A stretch of 64,000 nucleotides of DNA, from NCBI GenBank assembly GCA_958448515.1, contig CAUDEF010000007.1:40351-104350 (forward strand), in the 5' to 3' direction. The notes beneath the pieces were generated by a model. It worked only from the letters and a program-made list of their open reading frames with translations, did no database searches and was not told the DNA's origin. Source of the DNA: an uncultured Phascolarctobacterium sp. GTDB lineage: Bacteria; Bacillota; Negativicutes; Acidaminococcales; Acidaminococcaceae. The position numbers and the translations under genes are program-made. Positions 1-8,781 of this stretch are shown here, piece by piece; position 1 is the first letter of the stretch; each line of letters starts with the position of its first letter.

Positions 1-29
1 AGTTAAATTAAAGTTAATCTAAAAGATTT

Positions 30-74
30 TTAAAATAAAAAAGCAGAAAGAGTATATTTCACTCTTTCCGCTTT
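30..74 (-). terminator. Terminator of the tctC-like gene
   Basis: A stem of 13 positions with one mismatch (41-53 with 61-73, core GAAAGAGT/ACTCTTTC) is followed on the minus strand by a T-rich run (30-40). It sits just past the tctC-like stop codon. Confidence 0.8.
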
Positions 75-85
75 CATTTACTTTA

Positions 86-1054
86 TTATTCAGCTTTTTG
101 CAGGAATTTTTTGTACATTTCATGGTCTTCCTGCATCATCTTATCGCAGTCTTTACCGATAATTGCAGTAGGATCAATACCTTGTTTAATAAAATATTCT
201 TTAAATTCTTTAGAATTGCATGCTTTCTCTGCAGCTTTACGCAATACTTCCAGTTTATCTTCCGGAGTTCCTTTAGGAGCAACTAAAGCAGCCCACGCAC
301 GGATAGTCATATCATGACCTAATTCTTTAAAAGTAGGTACATCCGGATAAATTTCGGAACGATTATCGGCCATTACAGCCAAAATTTTCAGATTGCCTGC
401 ATCTACCTGACTTTTAAACACAGAAGGATCAGCCAAGGTAGCATCAATGTGCTTACCTGCTAAAGCTGCCGCAATATCTGCAGATCCTTTAGGATAAGGA
501 ACATGCTTAAACTGAACGCCAAATTCTTCTTCAAATGATAAAGCTGCAATATGCCAGATAGCACCAATACCGGAATTGCCCATTTGTACTTTGCCCGGGT
601 TTGCCTTTGCATAAGCAACAAATTCATCCAAATTGTTATAAGGTGCTTCTTTGGAAACAATTAAAGCCGCAGGAGCTGCGATAGGTGCACATACAGAAAC
701 ATAGTCAGCATAGGTATTCTTGCATTTTCCCTGATGCGGGAACATAGCCAGCTCAACTGTAACCATACCTAAAGTATGTCCGTCAGGTTTTGCATTTGCA
801 AGTTCTACCATACCTGTAACACCGCCGCCATCAGGTCTGTTGACCGGTACAAAATTACTTCCCGGAAGTTCCTTTTGCATAAACTGAATCAATCCCCTTG
901 CAGAAACGTCAGTTCCTCCGCCAGGCGCTTTGGGAATGATGACAGTAATATCACCGTCAGCAGGATAAGCAGCTTTTTTATCACTGCCTCCACATCCTGT
1001 CAGCATAACTACCATTAAAATCATGGACATTAACACTAATAAAATTTTCTTCAT
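86..1054 (-). CDS. Tripartite tricarboxylate transporter substrate-binding lipoprotein (TctC/Bug family)
   Basis: Extracytoplasmic solute receptor of the tripartite tricarboxylate transporter family, which delivers a carboxylate (citrate, succinate or similar; not predictable here) to a TctA/TctB membrane pair. The 322-residue length is normal. Residues 1-20 form a lipoprotein signal ending in LTG before Cys21, so it is probably lipid-anchored outside the inner membrane. The typical N-terminal beta strand ITVIIPKAPGGGTDVSARG and the later HVPYPKGSADIAAALAGKH region are present. An AGGAG-type site (GGAGAGGTTATAAAA) precedes the ATG. No tctA or tctB is adjacent; the only such pair in the window lies about 24 kb away (24641-26610), so it is an orphan receptor or shares that pair. 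Confidence 0.9.
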   Translation of the reverse strand: MKKILLVLMSMILMVVMLTGCGGSDKKAAYPADGDITVIIPKAPGGGTDVSARGLIQFMQKELPGSNFVPVNRPDGGGVTGMVELANAKPDGHTLGMVTVELAMFPHQGKCKNTYADYVSVCAPIAAPAALIVSKEAPYNNLDEFVAYAKANPGKVQMGNSGIGAIWHIAALSFEEEFGVQFKHVPYPKGSADIAAALAGKHIDATLADPSVFKSQVDAGNLKILAVMADNRSEIYPDVPTFKELGHDMTIRAWAALVAPKGTPEDKLEVLRKAAEKACNSKEFKEYFIKQGIDPTAIIGKDCDKMMQEDHEMYKKFLQKAE

Positions 1055-1085
1055 TTTTATAACCTCTCCTTTTTATAAAAATTTA

Positions 1086-2105
1086 TTAATGCTCTGTTAA
1101 TTCATTTAAAGAAAAACTTACACGAATAATATTTTTCCTGTTCCATGTATATGTAATGTGCAAATATTCATCATCAGCTATTATTGCCGGGTACGAAAAT
1201 TCTCCAGGCTCGGTTTCTAAATCTGATATTTTTTCCCACGACATTCCATTATCTGATGATCTGAACAACGATAAAGGCGATCTGCAGCCCCAGTTATCAG
1301 CAACAGGATTGCAAACAAGATACAGACAATTATCATAATCTGCCTTTACAAGATCAATGCCACTGTTATTATTTACCAACTCAGTAGGATAAGCCTCAGA
1401 CCATGTTTTTCCATAATCATCTGAATCACTGCGATAAATATAGCCTTCACTGCTGCGCAAAAGCATATGCAGTTTGCCCTCTGCGCTCTCCCATACTGTA
1501 GGCTGAATAACTCCTCTGCCGTAAAAGGACTGTTCACTTACGGCAATATCGCTGTTGGCAGTTTTTTCACCTTCACAATATTCCAACTCACCAATTTTTA
1601 TAGCATTGGACTTATTCCAGCTCATACCACCATCAGAACTTACATCAGCAAACGCTGACCAGAGTCCTCTCTCCACTGATCCTCCGGCAGCAACACTAAC
1701 TCCATCAGACAAAAGCACAGGCTTATTTCTTACAGGACCTCTTCCACCGGTACAATCTCCGGAAACAAGCTCTTTAGCATCACTCCACGTTGTGCCATAA
1801 TCATCAGAATACATTATATAAGTTTTCCAGTCTGAAATATGCTGTCCTTCTTTATAAAACAGCCATAATTTGTCCTTGTAAAAAAATAATACCGGATTCC
1901 AGTTAGCTTCATTTCCATCGGCAAGTTTCTGCGGTTCACCCCATATCCCACTCTGCAGTCTGCTTCCCCATATAGCCACATCACTTTTGCCTTCATAAGA
2001 GCCTCCAAACCAGCAGCAAAACAAACTATTGTCAGGAAGTTTTACTATTGTCGATGCATGACAAAAATCAGTAGGTAAATATTTTACAATAAACTCTTTT
2101 TTCAT
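1086..2105 (-). CDS. BNR-repeat / sialidase-like six-bladed propeller protein
   Basis: Belongs to the predicted neuraminidase / BNR-repeat family (COG4692 type). Four Asp-box motifs S-x-D-x-G-x-x-W are visible (SDDYGTTW, SSDGGMSW, SDDYGKTW, SSDNGMSW), one per propeller blade, and the N-terminal HASTIVKLPDNSLFCCWFGG matches the family's opening strand. There is no signal peptide, so it should act in the cytoplasm on an imported sugar, or not be a sialidase at all; the true substrate is unknown. An upstream in-frame ATG at 2126 is less likely because the predicted transcript starts almost on it; the ATG at 2105 has a weak GGTG site. Downstream lies the tctC-like gene, 31 nt away and probably co-transcribed. 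Confidence 0.75.
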   Translation of the reverse strand: MKKEFIVKYLPTDFCHASTIVKLPDNSLFCCWFGGSYEGKSDVAIWGSRLQSGIWGEPQKLADGNEANWNPVLFFYKDKLWLFYKEGQHISDWKTYIMYSDDYGTTWSDAKELVSGDCTGGRGPVRNKPVLLSDGVSVAAGGSVERGLWSAFADVSSDGGMSWNKSNAIKIGELEYCEGEKTANSDIAVSEQSFYGRGVIQPTVWESAEGKLHMLLRSSEGYIYRSDSDDYGKTWSEAYPTELVNNNSGIDLVKADYDNCLYLVCNPVADNWGCRSPLSLFRSSDNGMSWEKISDLETEPGEFSYPAIIADDEYLHITYTWNRKNIIRVSFSLNELTEH

Positions 2106-2135
2106 AATTTTACACCAATTTAACATATTGTAATT

Positions 2136-2164
2136 ATTGTATCATATTTATTTAAAAGCGTAAA
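2136..2164 (-). promoter_or_regulatory. Sigma-70-type promoter for the BNR gene
   Basis: On the minus strand a -35 TTTACG (2159-2164), a 17-nt spacer and a -10 TACAAT (2136-2141) lie just upstream of the BNR-repeat gene. Confidence 0.55.
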
Positions 2165-2181
2165 CTATTAAAAATAGCATG

Positions 2182-2213
2182 AAAAAAGACCTGCCATAAA
2201 GCAGGTCTTTTTC
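2182..2213 (-). terminator. rpsO terminator
   Basis: Perfect 12-bp stem AAAAAGACCTGC / GCAGGTCTTTTT with a 6-nt loop directly after the rpsO stop. T runs on both sides could make it work in both directions. Confidence 0.9.
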
Positions 2214-2219
2214 AGATAA

Positions 2220-2486
2220 TTATTTACGAATGCCAAGTTTAGCGATAATTGCACGATAACGTTCAATATCTTTAGCCATGAGGTAGTTCAGCAGACCACG
2301 ACGTTTACCAACCATTTTCAGCAGACCACGACGAGAATGATGATCTTTTTTGTGTTCTTTCAGATGTTCGGTCAAGTATTTAATGCGTTCGGTAAGAACA
2401 GCAATTTGTACTTCCGGAGATCCGGTGTCGCCTTCATGACGAGCGTTGTCGAGAATAATAGATTGTTTAGCTTCGCTAGTTAACAT
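2220..2486 (-). CDS. rpsO: 30S ribosomal protein S15
   Basis: Binds 16S rRNA helices 20-22 early in small-subunit assembly. At 88 residues it has the family length and the conserved segments HEGDTGSPEVQIAVLTERI, HHSRRGLLKMVGKRRGLL and YLMAKDIERYRAIIAKLGIRK. The start ATG at 2486 is set by a clear AGGAGGAAA site; the open frame continues upstream but only through the leader RNA. It has its own promoter and a hairpin leader (2487-2566), as expected for a gene whose product often represses its own translation. Confidence 0.98.
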   Translation of the reverse strand: MLTSEAKQSIILDNARHEGDTGSPEVQIAVLTERIKYLTEHLKEHKKDHHSRRGLLKMVGKRRGLLNYLMAKDIERYRAIIAKLGIRK

Positions 2487-2566
2487 TATGTTTCCTCCTA
2501 AAATCTTAATTCCCACAGCATAGCAGCCGTTGGAGAATCGCACTTCCACGCTATGGTTCAAACACT
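2487..2566 (-). promoter_or_regulatory. Structured rpsO leader, candidate S15 autoregulatory RNA
   Basis: Between the predicted transcript start and the AGGAGG site, the minus strand folds with CATAGC/GCTATG (2550-2555 with 2519-2524) enclosing a TGGA/TCCA helix (2545-2548 with 2531-2534). S15 leaders that mimic the 16S binding site are known in several bacterial groups; assignment to one of those classes is inference. Confidence 0.5.
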
Positions 2567-2571
2567 ATGAC

Positions 2572-2601
2572 ATTATATCATAAACAATAAATATCTTGCA
2601 A
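2572..2601 (-). promoter_or_regulatory. rpsO promoter
   Basis: TTGCAA (2596-2601), 18-nt spacer, perfect TATAAT (2572-2577) on the minus strand. Confidence 0.8.
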
Positions 2602-2622
2602 GAAAATTTACCAAAAATCTGC

Positions 2623-3549
2623 CTATACTCCAAAAAATCTTCTGCAAACAGCTTTATCCTTCGTTAGCTGCTCAACAAGATCATTGACTGCAGAGAATTT
2701 TTTCTCCCCGCGAATAAATTCACAAAATGAAACGTTAATACATTCACCGTAAATATCCCCGGAAAAATCAAAAATATTTGTTTCAAGCCTGATATTGTCA
2801 ACATCGCCAAAAGTTGGATTAACTCCAACATTGGACATACCGCAGTAAATTTTGCCACCGACTGCTATCTGCACAGCATAAACGCCCTTTGCAGGAATAG
2901 TCATAGACGAACTGCTTAACTCAATATTGGCAGTAGGAAAATCCAGTAAATGGCCTCTTCTGTTACCTGAAACAACTTCTCCCTGTAAGGAATAACTGCG
3001 TCCCAACATTTTATTTGCCAAAGCGATTCTGCCACTGACAATCAAATTTCTGATTTCTGTACTGCTTACCACGATACCATCATAATTGACTAAAGGACGC
3101 ACAATAAGCTCAAACTTCATTTCTTTGGCAAAAGCCTTTAGTGTATTTACATTTCCATCACCATGGCAGCCAAAACTAAAATTCTCGCCTACTACAAGAC
3201 AGCAAAAATTTAATTTTGAAAGTTTTTTTATAAAATCCATAGGTGACAAATTAGCCAGATTTGCTTCAAATGGAATGTCCAGCAAAATATCCACACCTAT
3301 TTTTTTAAGACACTCTATTTTATCATCTCTGGTAATTAATCTGGACGGTACCGCTTCAGGCTTTATCAGTGAAAAAGGATGATTGCTGAAAGTAAAAACA
3401 GCAAGTTTGCAATTATGTTTATCTGCAGACAGTTTAGCAGTTTTGATTACATCCTGATGTCCTAAATGTAATCCGTCAAAAGTTCCTAAAGCAATAACAC
3501 AAGGTACATCACAACTATTTAATTGTTCTAAGGAGTTTATTATCTCCAT
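2623..3549 (-). CDS. ribF: Bifunctional riboflavin kinase / FMN adenylyltransferase
   Basis: Converts riboflavin to FMN and then FAD in the cytoplasm. The N-terminal adenylyltransferase domain (about 1-180) carries the nucleotidyl-transferase motif GTFDGLHLGHQ; the C-terminal flavokinase domain (about 185-305) carries GNRRGHLLDFPTANI. The 308-residue length is normal. It follows truB by only 3 nt, so it is in the rimP-nusA-infB-truB operon, a common Firmicutes arrangement. Confidence 0.96.
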   Translation of the reverse strand: MEIINSLEQLNSCDVPCVIALGTFDGLHLGHQDVIKTAKLSADKHNCKLAVFTFSNHPFSLIKPEAVPSRLITRDDKIECLKKIGVDILLDIPFEANLANLSPMDFIKKLSKLNFCCLVVGENFSFGCHGDGNVNTLKAFAKEMKFELIVRPLVNYDGIVVSSTEIRNLIVSGRIALANKMLGRSYSLQGEVVSGNRRGHLLDFPTANIELSSSSMTIPAKGVYAVQIAVGGKIYCGMSNVGVNPTFGDVDNIRLETNIFDFSGDIYGECINVSFCEFIRGEKKFSAVNDLVEQLTKDKAVCRRFFGV

Positions 3550-3552
3550 GCT

Positions 3553-4428
3553 TTATTCCTCTTGTATAACATAATGATAAAATACTTTATCAGCCTTTAT
3601 TTTCTCATCAGCACACGTTCCTATGCCCAAAAACTCTCCTTCAGGAGCGAAAAGACAATAACAGCCATCAGCTGTGCCTGCTACTGTTGTTCTTACACCG
3701 GATGTAATGCGGCTGGCCTGCTTAGGGGTAAGAACCACCTTTGGCATATGGTCCACAGCAGTCTCCGGCTTTAGAATAAACTTCTCAGCATTTTCTACAA
3801 TCTCCTGCAATGTTGCTGCACTGTTTATTTCAAAACGACCAACCTGTGTTCTTAATAAAAAGCTCATTGTCCCACAGGTTCCAAGCCTTTCAGCAATATC
3901 TTCTGCTAAGACTCTTATATATGTACCTTTTGAACACTCAACAGCCAGAGTTATTTTTTCAGAGTTAAAATAAAGTAATTCAAGCTTAAAAACTTCAATT
4001 TCTCTTGCTTCACGTTCAACTTCTATACCTTTACGAGCCAGAGCATAGAGCTTTTGTCCATTCACTTTTAAAGCAGAATACATTGGCGGTACCTGCATCT
4101 GCTTCCCTGTAAAGCTTTTCAGAACTTCTAAAATTTCCTCTTCTCCAAAATGTGGAACCGGCATGGTTTTTATAACAGAACCACTGTCATCACCAGTATC
4201 AGTCTGCATTCCCAGAGTAATTTCAACGGTGTACTGTTTTCTGCCTTCAACAGCAAATTCAAGCAATCTGGTCGCCGTGCCTGTAAACACAGGCAGAACT
4301 CCTGCCGCATCCGGGTCAAGAGTTCCTGCATGTCCAATTTTTTTAGTTCTTAAAACTCTTCTTAAATACGCAACAACATCATGTGAAGTCATTTTAGGAG
4401 GCTTCAATACATTAAAGATACCATCCAT
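3553..4428 (-). CDS. truB: tRNA pseudouridine-55 synthase
   Basis: Isomerises U55 in the T-loop of tRNAs. The catalytic-Asp motif GHAGTLDPDAAGVLP lies near residue 40, with further family motifs KGTYIRVLAEDIAERLG. At 291 residues it has the usual length including a C-terminal PUA-like extension. The ATG follows the nrnA stop by 1 nt, indicating translational coupling. Confidence 0.97.
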   Translation of the reverse strand: MDGIFNVLKPPKMTSHDVVAYLRRVLRTKKIGHAGTLDPDAAGVLPVFTGTATRLLEFAVEGRKQYTVEITLGMQTDTGDDSGSVIKTMPVPHFGEEEILEVLKSFTGKQMQVPPMYSALKVNGQKLYALARKGIEVEREAREIEVFKLELLYFNSEKITLAVECSKGTYIRVLAEDIAERLGTCGTMSFLLRTQVGRFEINSAATLQEIVENAEKFILKPETAVDHMPKVVLTPKQASRITSGVRTTVAGTADGCYCLFAPEGEFLGIGTCADEKIKADKVFYHYVIQEE

Positions 4429-4429
4429 G

Positions 4430-5380
4430 TTATAAAGCCTTTCCTATTGCAGTAAGTACCAGTTTTTTAGCTTCTTCCAAAGTAGCATTTATGGTACATC
4501 CTGCTGCCTTAACATGTCCGCCGCCGCCAAAAGAAAGAGCAATCTGTGCAACGTCAGTTTTGCTGGAACGCATACTTACACGTATAACCTGTTCTTCTAC
4601 AGCTTTAAACATTATTGCTACATCAACCCCCTCAATATATCTTGGATAAGAAACAAAACTATCTGTCTGAGCGTCCTTATCATACAACTCATTTGGTATT
4701 GCAATGTAGGCAACTTTCCCATCATACTCAAACGTCAGAGAAGGCAGCACTTTGCTTAAAAGCTCTGCTGTTGCACGGCTGCGCATATCAAGATTATCAG
4801 ATATTATGCTGGGAACAACACCATAGTCCAGTAAATGCGCCGCTCTCTGCATAGTTTTTGATGTTGTATTTGAATATCTGAAAGACCCGCAATCTGTAGA
4901 AATCGCTGTATAAAGGCACAAAGCAGACTTCTCGTCATGCTGCCAGCCCATTTCAGCATACAAATCACACATAATTTCGCCGGTAGCTGCCGCATTTGTA
5001 TCCAGATAAAGATAATCAGCAAACTCTGTATTAGAAACATGATGATCTATGTTAAGTAAGACAGGTGCCTTTACAATCTCTGCAGCAATACCAACTCTGT
5101 CAAAAGAGCTGGCATCAACTACTACAAAGATATCTGCATTTATTGTATCTTCCTTTTGAGGACGCAGACAACGCTCTATACCAGGAAGAAATCTGAATCC
5201 TTTACTAATGTCATCATCAACAAGAACAGTAACTTTTTTCTCGAGCTTATCCAAAGCGTGCATCAGCCCAAGTGCACTGCCAAGAGTATCACCATCCGGA
5301 CTGACATGACAGCACAAAACTATACTTTGTGCTTCCTCTAGCATACGTCCTGTTTCCTTAAGACTGATATGCTTACTCAT
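4430..5380 (-). CDS. nrnA: DHH/DHHA1 family nanoRNase / pAp phosphatase-like protein
   Basis: DHH phosphoesterase of the NrnA type, which degrades 2-5 nt RNA fragments and often dephosphorylates pAp. Visible motifs are DGDTLGSALGL (about residue 30), NIDHHVSN (about 110-117, the DHH signature) and the C-terminal DHHA1 motif FGGGGHVKAAG. The ATG at 5380 is chosen because AAGGAGCTAAAA precedes it; an in-frame extension to 5413 lies inside rbfA. It overlaps the rbfA stop by 8 nt. Confidence 0.92.
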   Translation of the reverse strand: MSKHISLKETGRMLEEAQSIVLCCHVSPDGDTLGSALGLMHALDKLEKKVTVLVDDDISKGFRFLPGIERCLRPQKEDTINADIFVVVDASSFDRVGIAAEIVKAPVLLNIDHHVSNTEFADYLYLDTNAAATGEIMCDLYAEMGWQHDEKSALCLYTAISTDCGSFRYSNTTSKTMQRAAHLLDYGVVPSIISDNLDMRSRATAELLSKVLPSLTFEYDGKVAYIAIPNELYDKDAQTDSFVSYPRYIEGVDVAIMFKAVEEQVIRVSMRSSKTDVAQIALSFGGGGHVKAAGCTINATLEEAKKLVLTAIGKAL

Positions 5381-5735
5381 TTTTAGCTCCTTCTTCTTGT
5401 TTAATTTTATCAAGGATGCTCTGAATATGAGCGCTGTATTCCATAGATGTATCTTTTACTAAAATCAAAGAAGGTGCAAAACGCAAACGAATACGTTTTG
5501 CAATTTCGCTGCGCATGAATCCCAGGGCTTTATTTAAACCTTTCCATGTTTCTTCATGCTTATCTTCCGGACCATATAAACTTACATAGATTTTGGCAAT
5601 ACTCATATCATCAGTAAGTTCCACACCTGTAATTGTAACAAACTGAATTCTCGGGTCTTTTACATCGTGGAGAAGCATGTTGCTAATCTCATGCTTAATG
5701 GCTTCCTGTACTTTTTCTACTCTTAATCTAGCCAT
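5373..5735 (-). CDS. rbfA: 30S ribosome-binding factor A
   Basis: Late assembly factor for the 30S subunit, acting near 16S helix 1. The 120-residue KH-fold protein has VEKVQEAIKHEISNMLLHDV, KDPRIQFVTITGVELT and the C-terminal RLRFAPSLILVKDTSMEYSAHI. Lies 18 nt downstream of infB in the conserved operon. Confidence 0.96.
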   Translation of the reverse strand: MARLRVEKVQEAIKHEISNMLLHDVKDPRIQFVTITGVELTDDMSIAKIYVSLYGPEDKHEETWKGLNKALGFMRSEIAKRIRLRFAPSLILVKDTSMEYSAHIQSILDKIKQEEGAKNE

Positions 5736-5753
5736 AATTCACCTGCTTCAGTA

Positions 5754-8192
5754 CTATTCCTCTTTAATTTCTTCCATGTTATAGATCTCAAAAATGTCTC
5801 CTTCTTTAAGATCACGGAATTTTTCAAGAGTAATACCACATTCATATCCTTGTGCAACTTCTTTTACATCATCTTTGAAACGACGTAAAGATTCTATTTC
5901 ACCTTCGTGAACAACAATACCATCACGAACAACTCTTACTTTGGAGTTATTGGTAACTTTGCCTTCAACTACGTAGCAGCCAGCAATTAATAGCTTAGAA
6001 ATAGTAATTAACTGACGAACTTCTACGCGGCCTTGAATAACTTCTTTAAATTTAGGCGCCAGCATACCTTTAATAGCAGCTTCAACGTCATTTAATGCAT
6101 CATAAATTACGCGATAGGTGCGAACATCAACTTTTTCAGCTTCAGAAGCCTTACGTGCATTAGCATCCGGACGAACGTTAAAACCAATGATTAAAGCATT
6201 AGCTGCAGAAGCCAGCATTACGTCAGATTCAGTAATAGAACCTACGCCGGCATGAACAACAACAACTTTAACTTCATCATTTTTAATTTTCTGCAAGGAT
6301 GCTTTCAAAGCTTCAATAGTACCCTGAACGTCCGCTTTTACAACGATATTCAGTTCTTTAAGCTCGCCTTCCTGAATGCGCTGGAACAAATCATCCAGAG
6401 AAACTTTAGAGTTCATCTGAATTTCTTCTTCACGTTTTTTAGCAACACGTTTTTCAGCTACGCTGCGTGCAGTCTTTTCATCTGTAGAATCAAGAATATC
6501 ACCAGCCTGCGGGACATCGTTCAATCCCAATACTTCTACCGGTGTGGAAGGCAGCGCTTTTTTAACTTTTTCGCCGCGATCGTTAATCATAGCTCTTACT
6601 TTACCATAAGCAGTACCAGCAATAATGGTATCACCAACATGCAATGTACCTCTTTGAACAAGAACGGTAGCTACAGGGCCACGGCCTTTATCAAGCTGCG
6701 CTTCGATAATTGTGCCATGCGCCGGTAAGTTAGGATTAGCTTTTAACTCCTGCATTTCTGCAACAAGAAGAATCATTTCCAGAAGATCGGTAATACCCAT
6801 TTTCTGATGAGCAGATACCGGAACCATAATAGTATCTCCGCCCCAGTCTTCAGGAATGAGTTCATGTTCTGCCAGCTGTTGTTTTACATGATCCGGATTA
6901 GCTCCCGGTCTATCCATTTTATTGATAGCAACAATAATAGGCACTTTTGCTGCTTTGGCGTGGTTAATAGCTTCAATTGTCTGAGGCATTACACCATCAT
7001 CTGCAGCAACTACCAAAATTGCCACGTCAGTTACCTGTGCACCACGTGCACGCATTGCTGTAAACGCTTCATGTCCCGGAGTATCAAGGAATACAATCTG
7101 TTTACCCTGGTAATTAACTTTATACGCACCAATATGCTGAGTAATACCGCCAGCTTCACGTGCAGTTACGTTAGTTTTGCGAATAGCATCCAGCAAAGAG
7201 GTTTTACCATGATCTACATGACCCATTACTGTAATTACAGGAGGTCTGGGAACACGTTTAGCAGGATCATCTTCTACTTCAGGAACTTCGGTAGGATCTT
7301 CTTCCGGAGCCTTCTGACCTATTTCAACGCCAAATTCTTCACCAATTAACTGAGCAGTTTCAAAATCGATATCCTGATTTATGGTAACCATTACGCCAAG
7401 CATAAATAAAGCTTTGATAACTTCATTTACTTCACGTTTGATTAAAGTAGCAAACTCTTTTACATTGATGGTTTCACCAATTTCAACATAGGTCGGTTTT
7501 GGTGCTTCAACAACAGGCTGCTGAACCTTATGCTGCTGATTGAAATTATTATGTTTTTTACGATTCATTTCATGGCCGGCACTGCGGTTTGGTCTGCTTT
7601 CTTTAGTAGCATAAGAGCCTTTGATAGCCGGTCTGTCTTTTTTATTATTGTTTCTGTTCTTGTTATCTTGCATATCGTTTGATTTATTTTTAGAAAATTT
7701 GTTATTTCCTGCAAAACGATCTCCGTTGCCGTTTTGCTGCTGTCCTTTAAAATTATTTATATTGCCGCGCTGCTGATTACGTCCGTTATTATCAGCATGG
7801 TTACGATTTTCAAAGCGATTATTGCTGTTATTTTTATTAGGCTTGCCTTGACTATTGTTTCTGCTTTGCTGAGCATCATTTCTGCCTGCGGCATTAGAAT
7901 TCTTATGATTTTCGTTATTACGAGCACCCTGTGAAGCAGGTTTATTAACCTGTTCAGGTTTTTTCTGCTGCGGTTTATTAACCACAACTTCTTTTTTCTC
8001 AACTTTCTCTGCTGCTTTTTTCACAGGAGCAGGAGCGCTTTTTTTATAAGCCTTTTCAATAATTTCCAAATCTTTCTCATCCACAGCACTAAGGTGAGAC
8101 TTCTCAATATTATGAGATTTCAATAAATCTATAATTTCATTATTTGTTTTACCATATTCTTTAGCTATTTCATATATTCTTTTCTTACCCAT
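5754..8192 (-). CDS. infB: Translation initiation factor IF-2
   Basis: GTPase that brings initiator tRNA to the 30S subunit. An N-terminal IF2N helix domain (1-50) is followed by a long Asn/Gln/Lys-rich disordered linker (about 60-230), then the G domain with GHVDHGKTS (about 328), DTPGHEAF and NKMDRP, and C-terminal domains ending near residue 812. A strong GGAGGTGGATTA site precedes the ATG. The Asn-rich linker is low complexity and likely to vary between strains. Confidence 0.98.
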   Translation of the reverse strand: MGKKRIYEIAKEYGKTNNEIIDLLKSHNIEKSHLSAVDEKDLEIIEKAYKKSAPAPVKKAAEKVEKKEVVVNKPQQKKPEQVNKPASQGARNNENHKNSNAAGRNDAQQSRNNSQGKPNKNNSNNRFENRNHADNNGRNQQRGNINNFKGQQQNGNGDRFAGNNKFSKNKSNDMQDNKNRNNNKKDRPAIKGSYATKESRPNRSAGHEMNRKKHNNFNQQHKVQQPVVEAPKPTYVEIGETINVKEFATLIKREVNEVIKALFMLGVMVTINQDIDFETAQLIGEEFGVEIGQKAPEEDPTEVPEVEDDPAKRVPRPPVITVMGHVDHGKTSLLDAIRKTNVTAREAGGITQHIGAYKVNYQGKQIVFLDTPGHEAFTAMRARGAQVTDVAILVVAADDGVMPQTIEAINHAKAAKVPIIVAINKMDRPGANPDHVKQQLAEHELIPEDWGGDTIMVPVSAHQKMGITDLLEMILLVAEMQELKANPNLPAHGTIIEAQLDKGRGPVATVLVQRGTLHVGDTIIAGTAYGKVRAMINDRGEKVKKALPSTPVEVLGLNDVPQAGDILDSTDEKTARSVAEKRVAKKREEEIQMNSKVSLDDLFQRIQEGELKELNIVVKADVQGTIEALKASLQKIKNDEVKVVVVHAGVGSITESDVMLASAANALIIGFNVRPDANARKASEAEKVDVRTYRVIYDALNDVEAAIKGMLAPKFKEVIQGRVEVRQLITISKLLIAGCYVVEGKVTNNSKVRVVRDGIVVHEGEIESLRRFKDDVKEVAQGYECGITLEKFRDLKEGDIFEIYNMEEIKEE

Positions 8193-8222
8193 TAATCCAC
8201 CTCCAAGCCAGATTCACAGGGA

Positions 8223-8519
8223 TTATTTCTTTATCATATTTACAAAATTTTTATCGGTTATTACAACTGCCGTTCTTTTTGCCTTTCCAATGGCGAATCC
8301 TAACTCGTCACGAGTTAAAACCTCCATAACAGGAACATTGGCAAACTCTGCCAAATAATACATATCCTTTTTAGAGTTTGGAGCCGCATCAGCTGCCAGA
8401 AGCAGTAATTTTGCTTTGCCACTTTTAAGAGCAATCTTTACTGCTACATCTCCGGAAGCCACTTTTCCTGCTTTCTGAGCCAAACCAAGCGCAAAAGCAA
8501 TATTATTGTTTTGTGCCAT
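8223..8519 (-). CDS. ylxQ: L7Ae/L30e-like RNA-binding protein (YlxQ)
   Basis: Small L7Ae-fold protein of the YlxQ family, thought to bind kink-turn RNA; role not settled. The core ALGLAQKAGKVASGDVAVK and AADAAPNSKKDM (98 residues) are typical. The ATG at 8519 begins MAQNNNIAFALG and overlaps ylxR by 17 nt; the longer reading from 8585 lies in ylxR. Confidence 0.9.
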   Translation of the reverse strand: MAQNNNIAFALGLAQKAGKVASGDVAVKIALKSGKAKLLLLAADAAPNSKKDMYYLAEFANVPVMEVLTRDELGFAIGKAKRTAVVITDKNFVNMIKK

Positions 8520-8781
8520 TATCAAATTCCTCCAGCAGATTCTGATAAACTTCTTCACTAATATTACTTTCCAAGGCTCTTTCAAGGCGTTTTTCTTTAA
8601 CGGCCTTTTTAATACATTCTTTGTCAGGACACACGTAAGCTCCTCTTCCGTTCTTTTTGCCTGTTAAATCCAGGCTGATTAATCCTTCAGGAGAGCGAAC
8701 TATGCGCAGCAAAGACTTTTTATCTTTCATCTCATTACAGCCAACACATTTGCGCTGAGGAATTTTTTTAGTTTTCATCAT
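8503..8781 (-). CDS. ylxR: YlxR / RnpM family RNA-binding protein
   Basis: DUF448 protein; B. subtilis YlxR (RnpM) has been linked to RNase P regulation and nucleoid-associated transcription. The signature RKCVGCNEMKDKKSLLRIVR and GRGAYVCPDKECIKKA is clear. Two adjacent ATG codons start it, overlapping nusA by 14 nt. Conserved between nusA and ylxQ in Firmicutes. Confidence 0.93.
   Translation of the reverse strand: MMKTKKIPQRKCVGCNEMKDKKSLLRIVRSPEGLISLDLTGKKNGRGAYVCPDKECIKKAVKEKRLERALESNISEEVYQNLLEEFDNGTKQ

Noticed and set aside
6252..7349. Long plus-strand open frames opposite infB
   Set aside because: Antisense shadows of a well-supported gene, with no ribosome site and low-complexity peptides.
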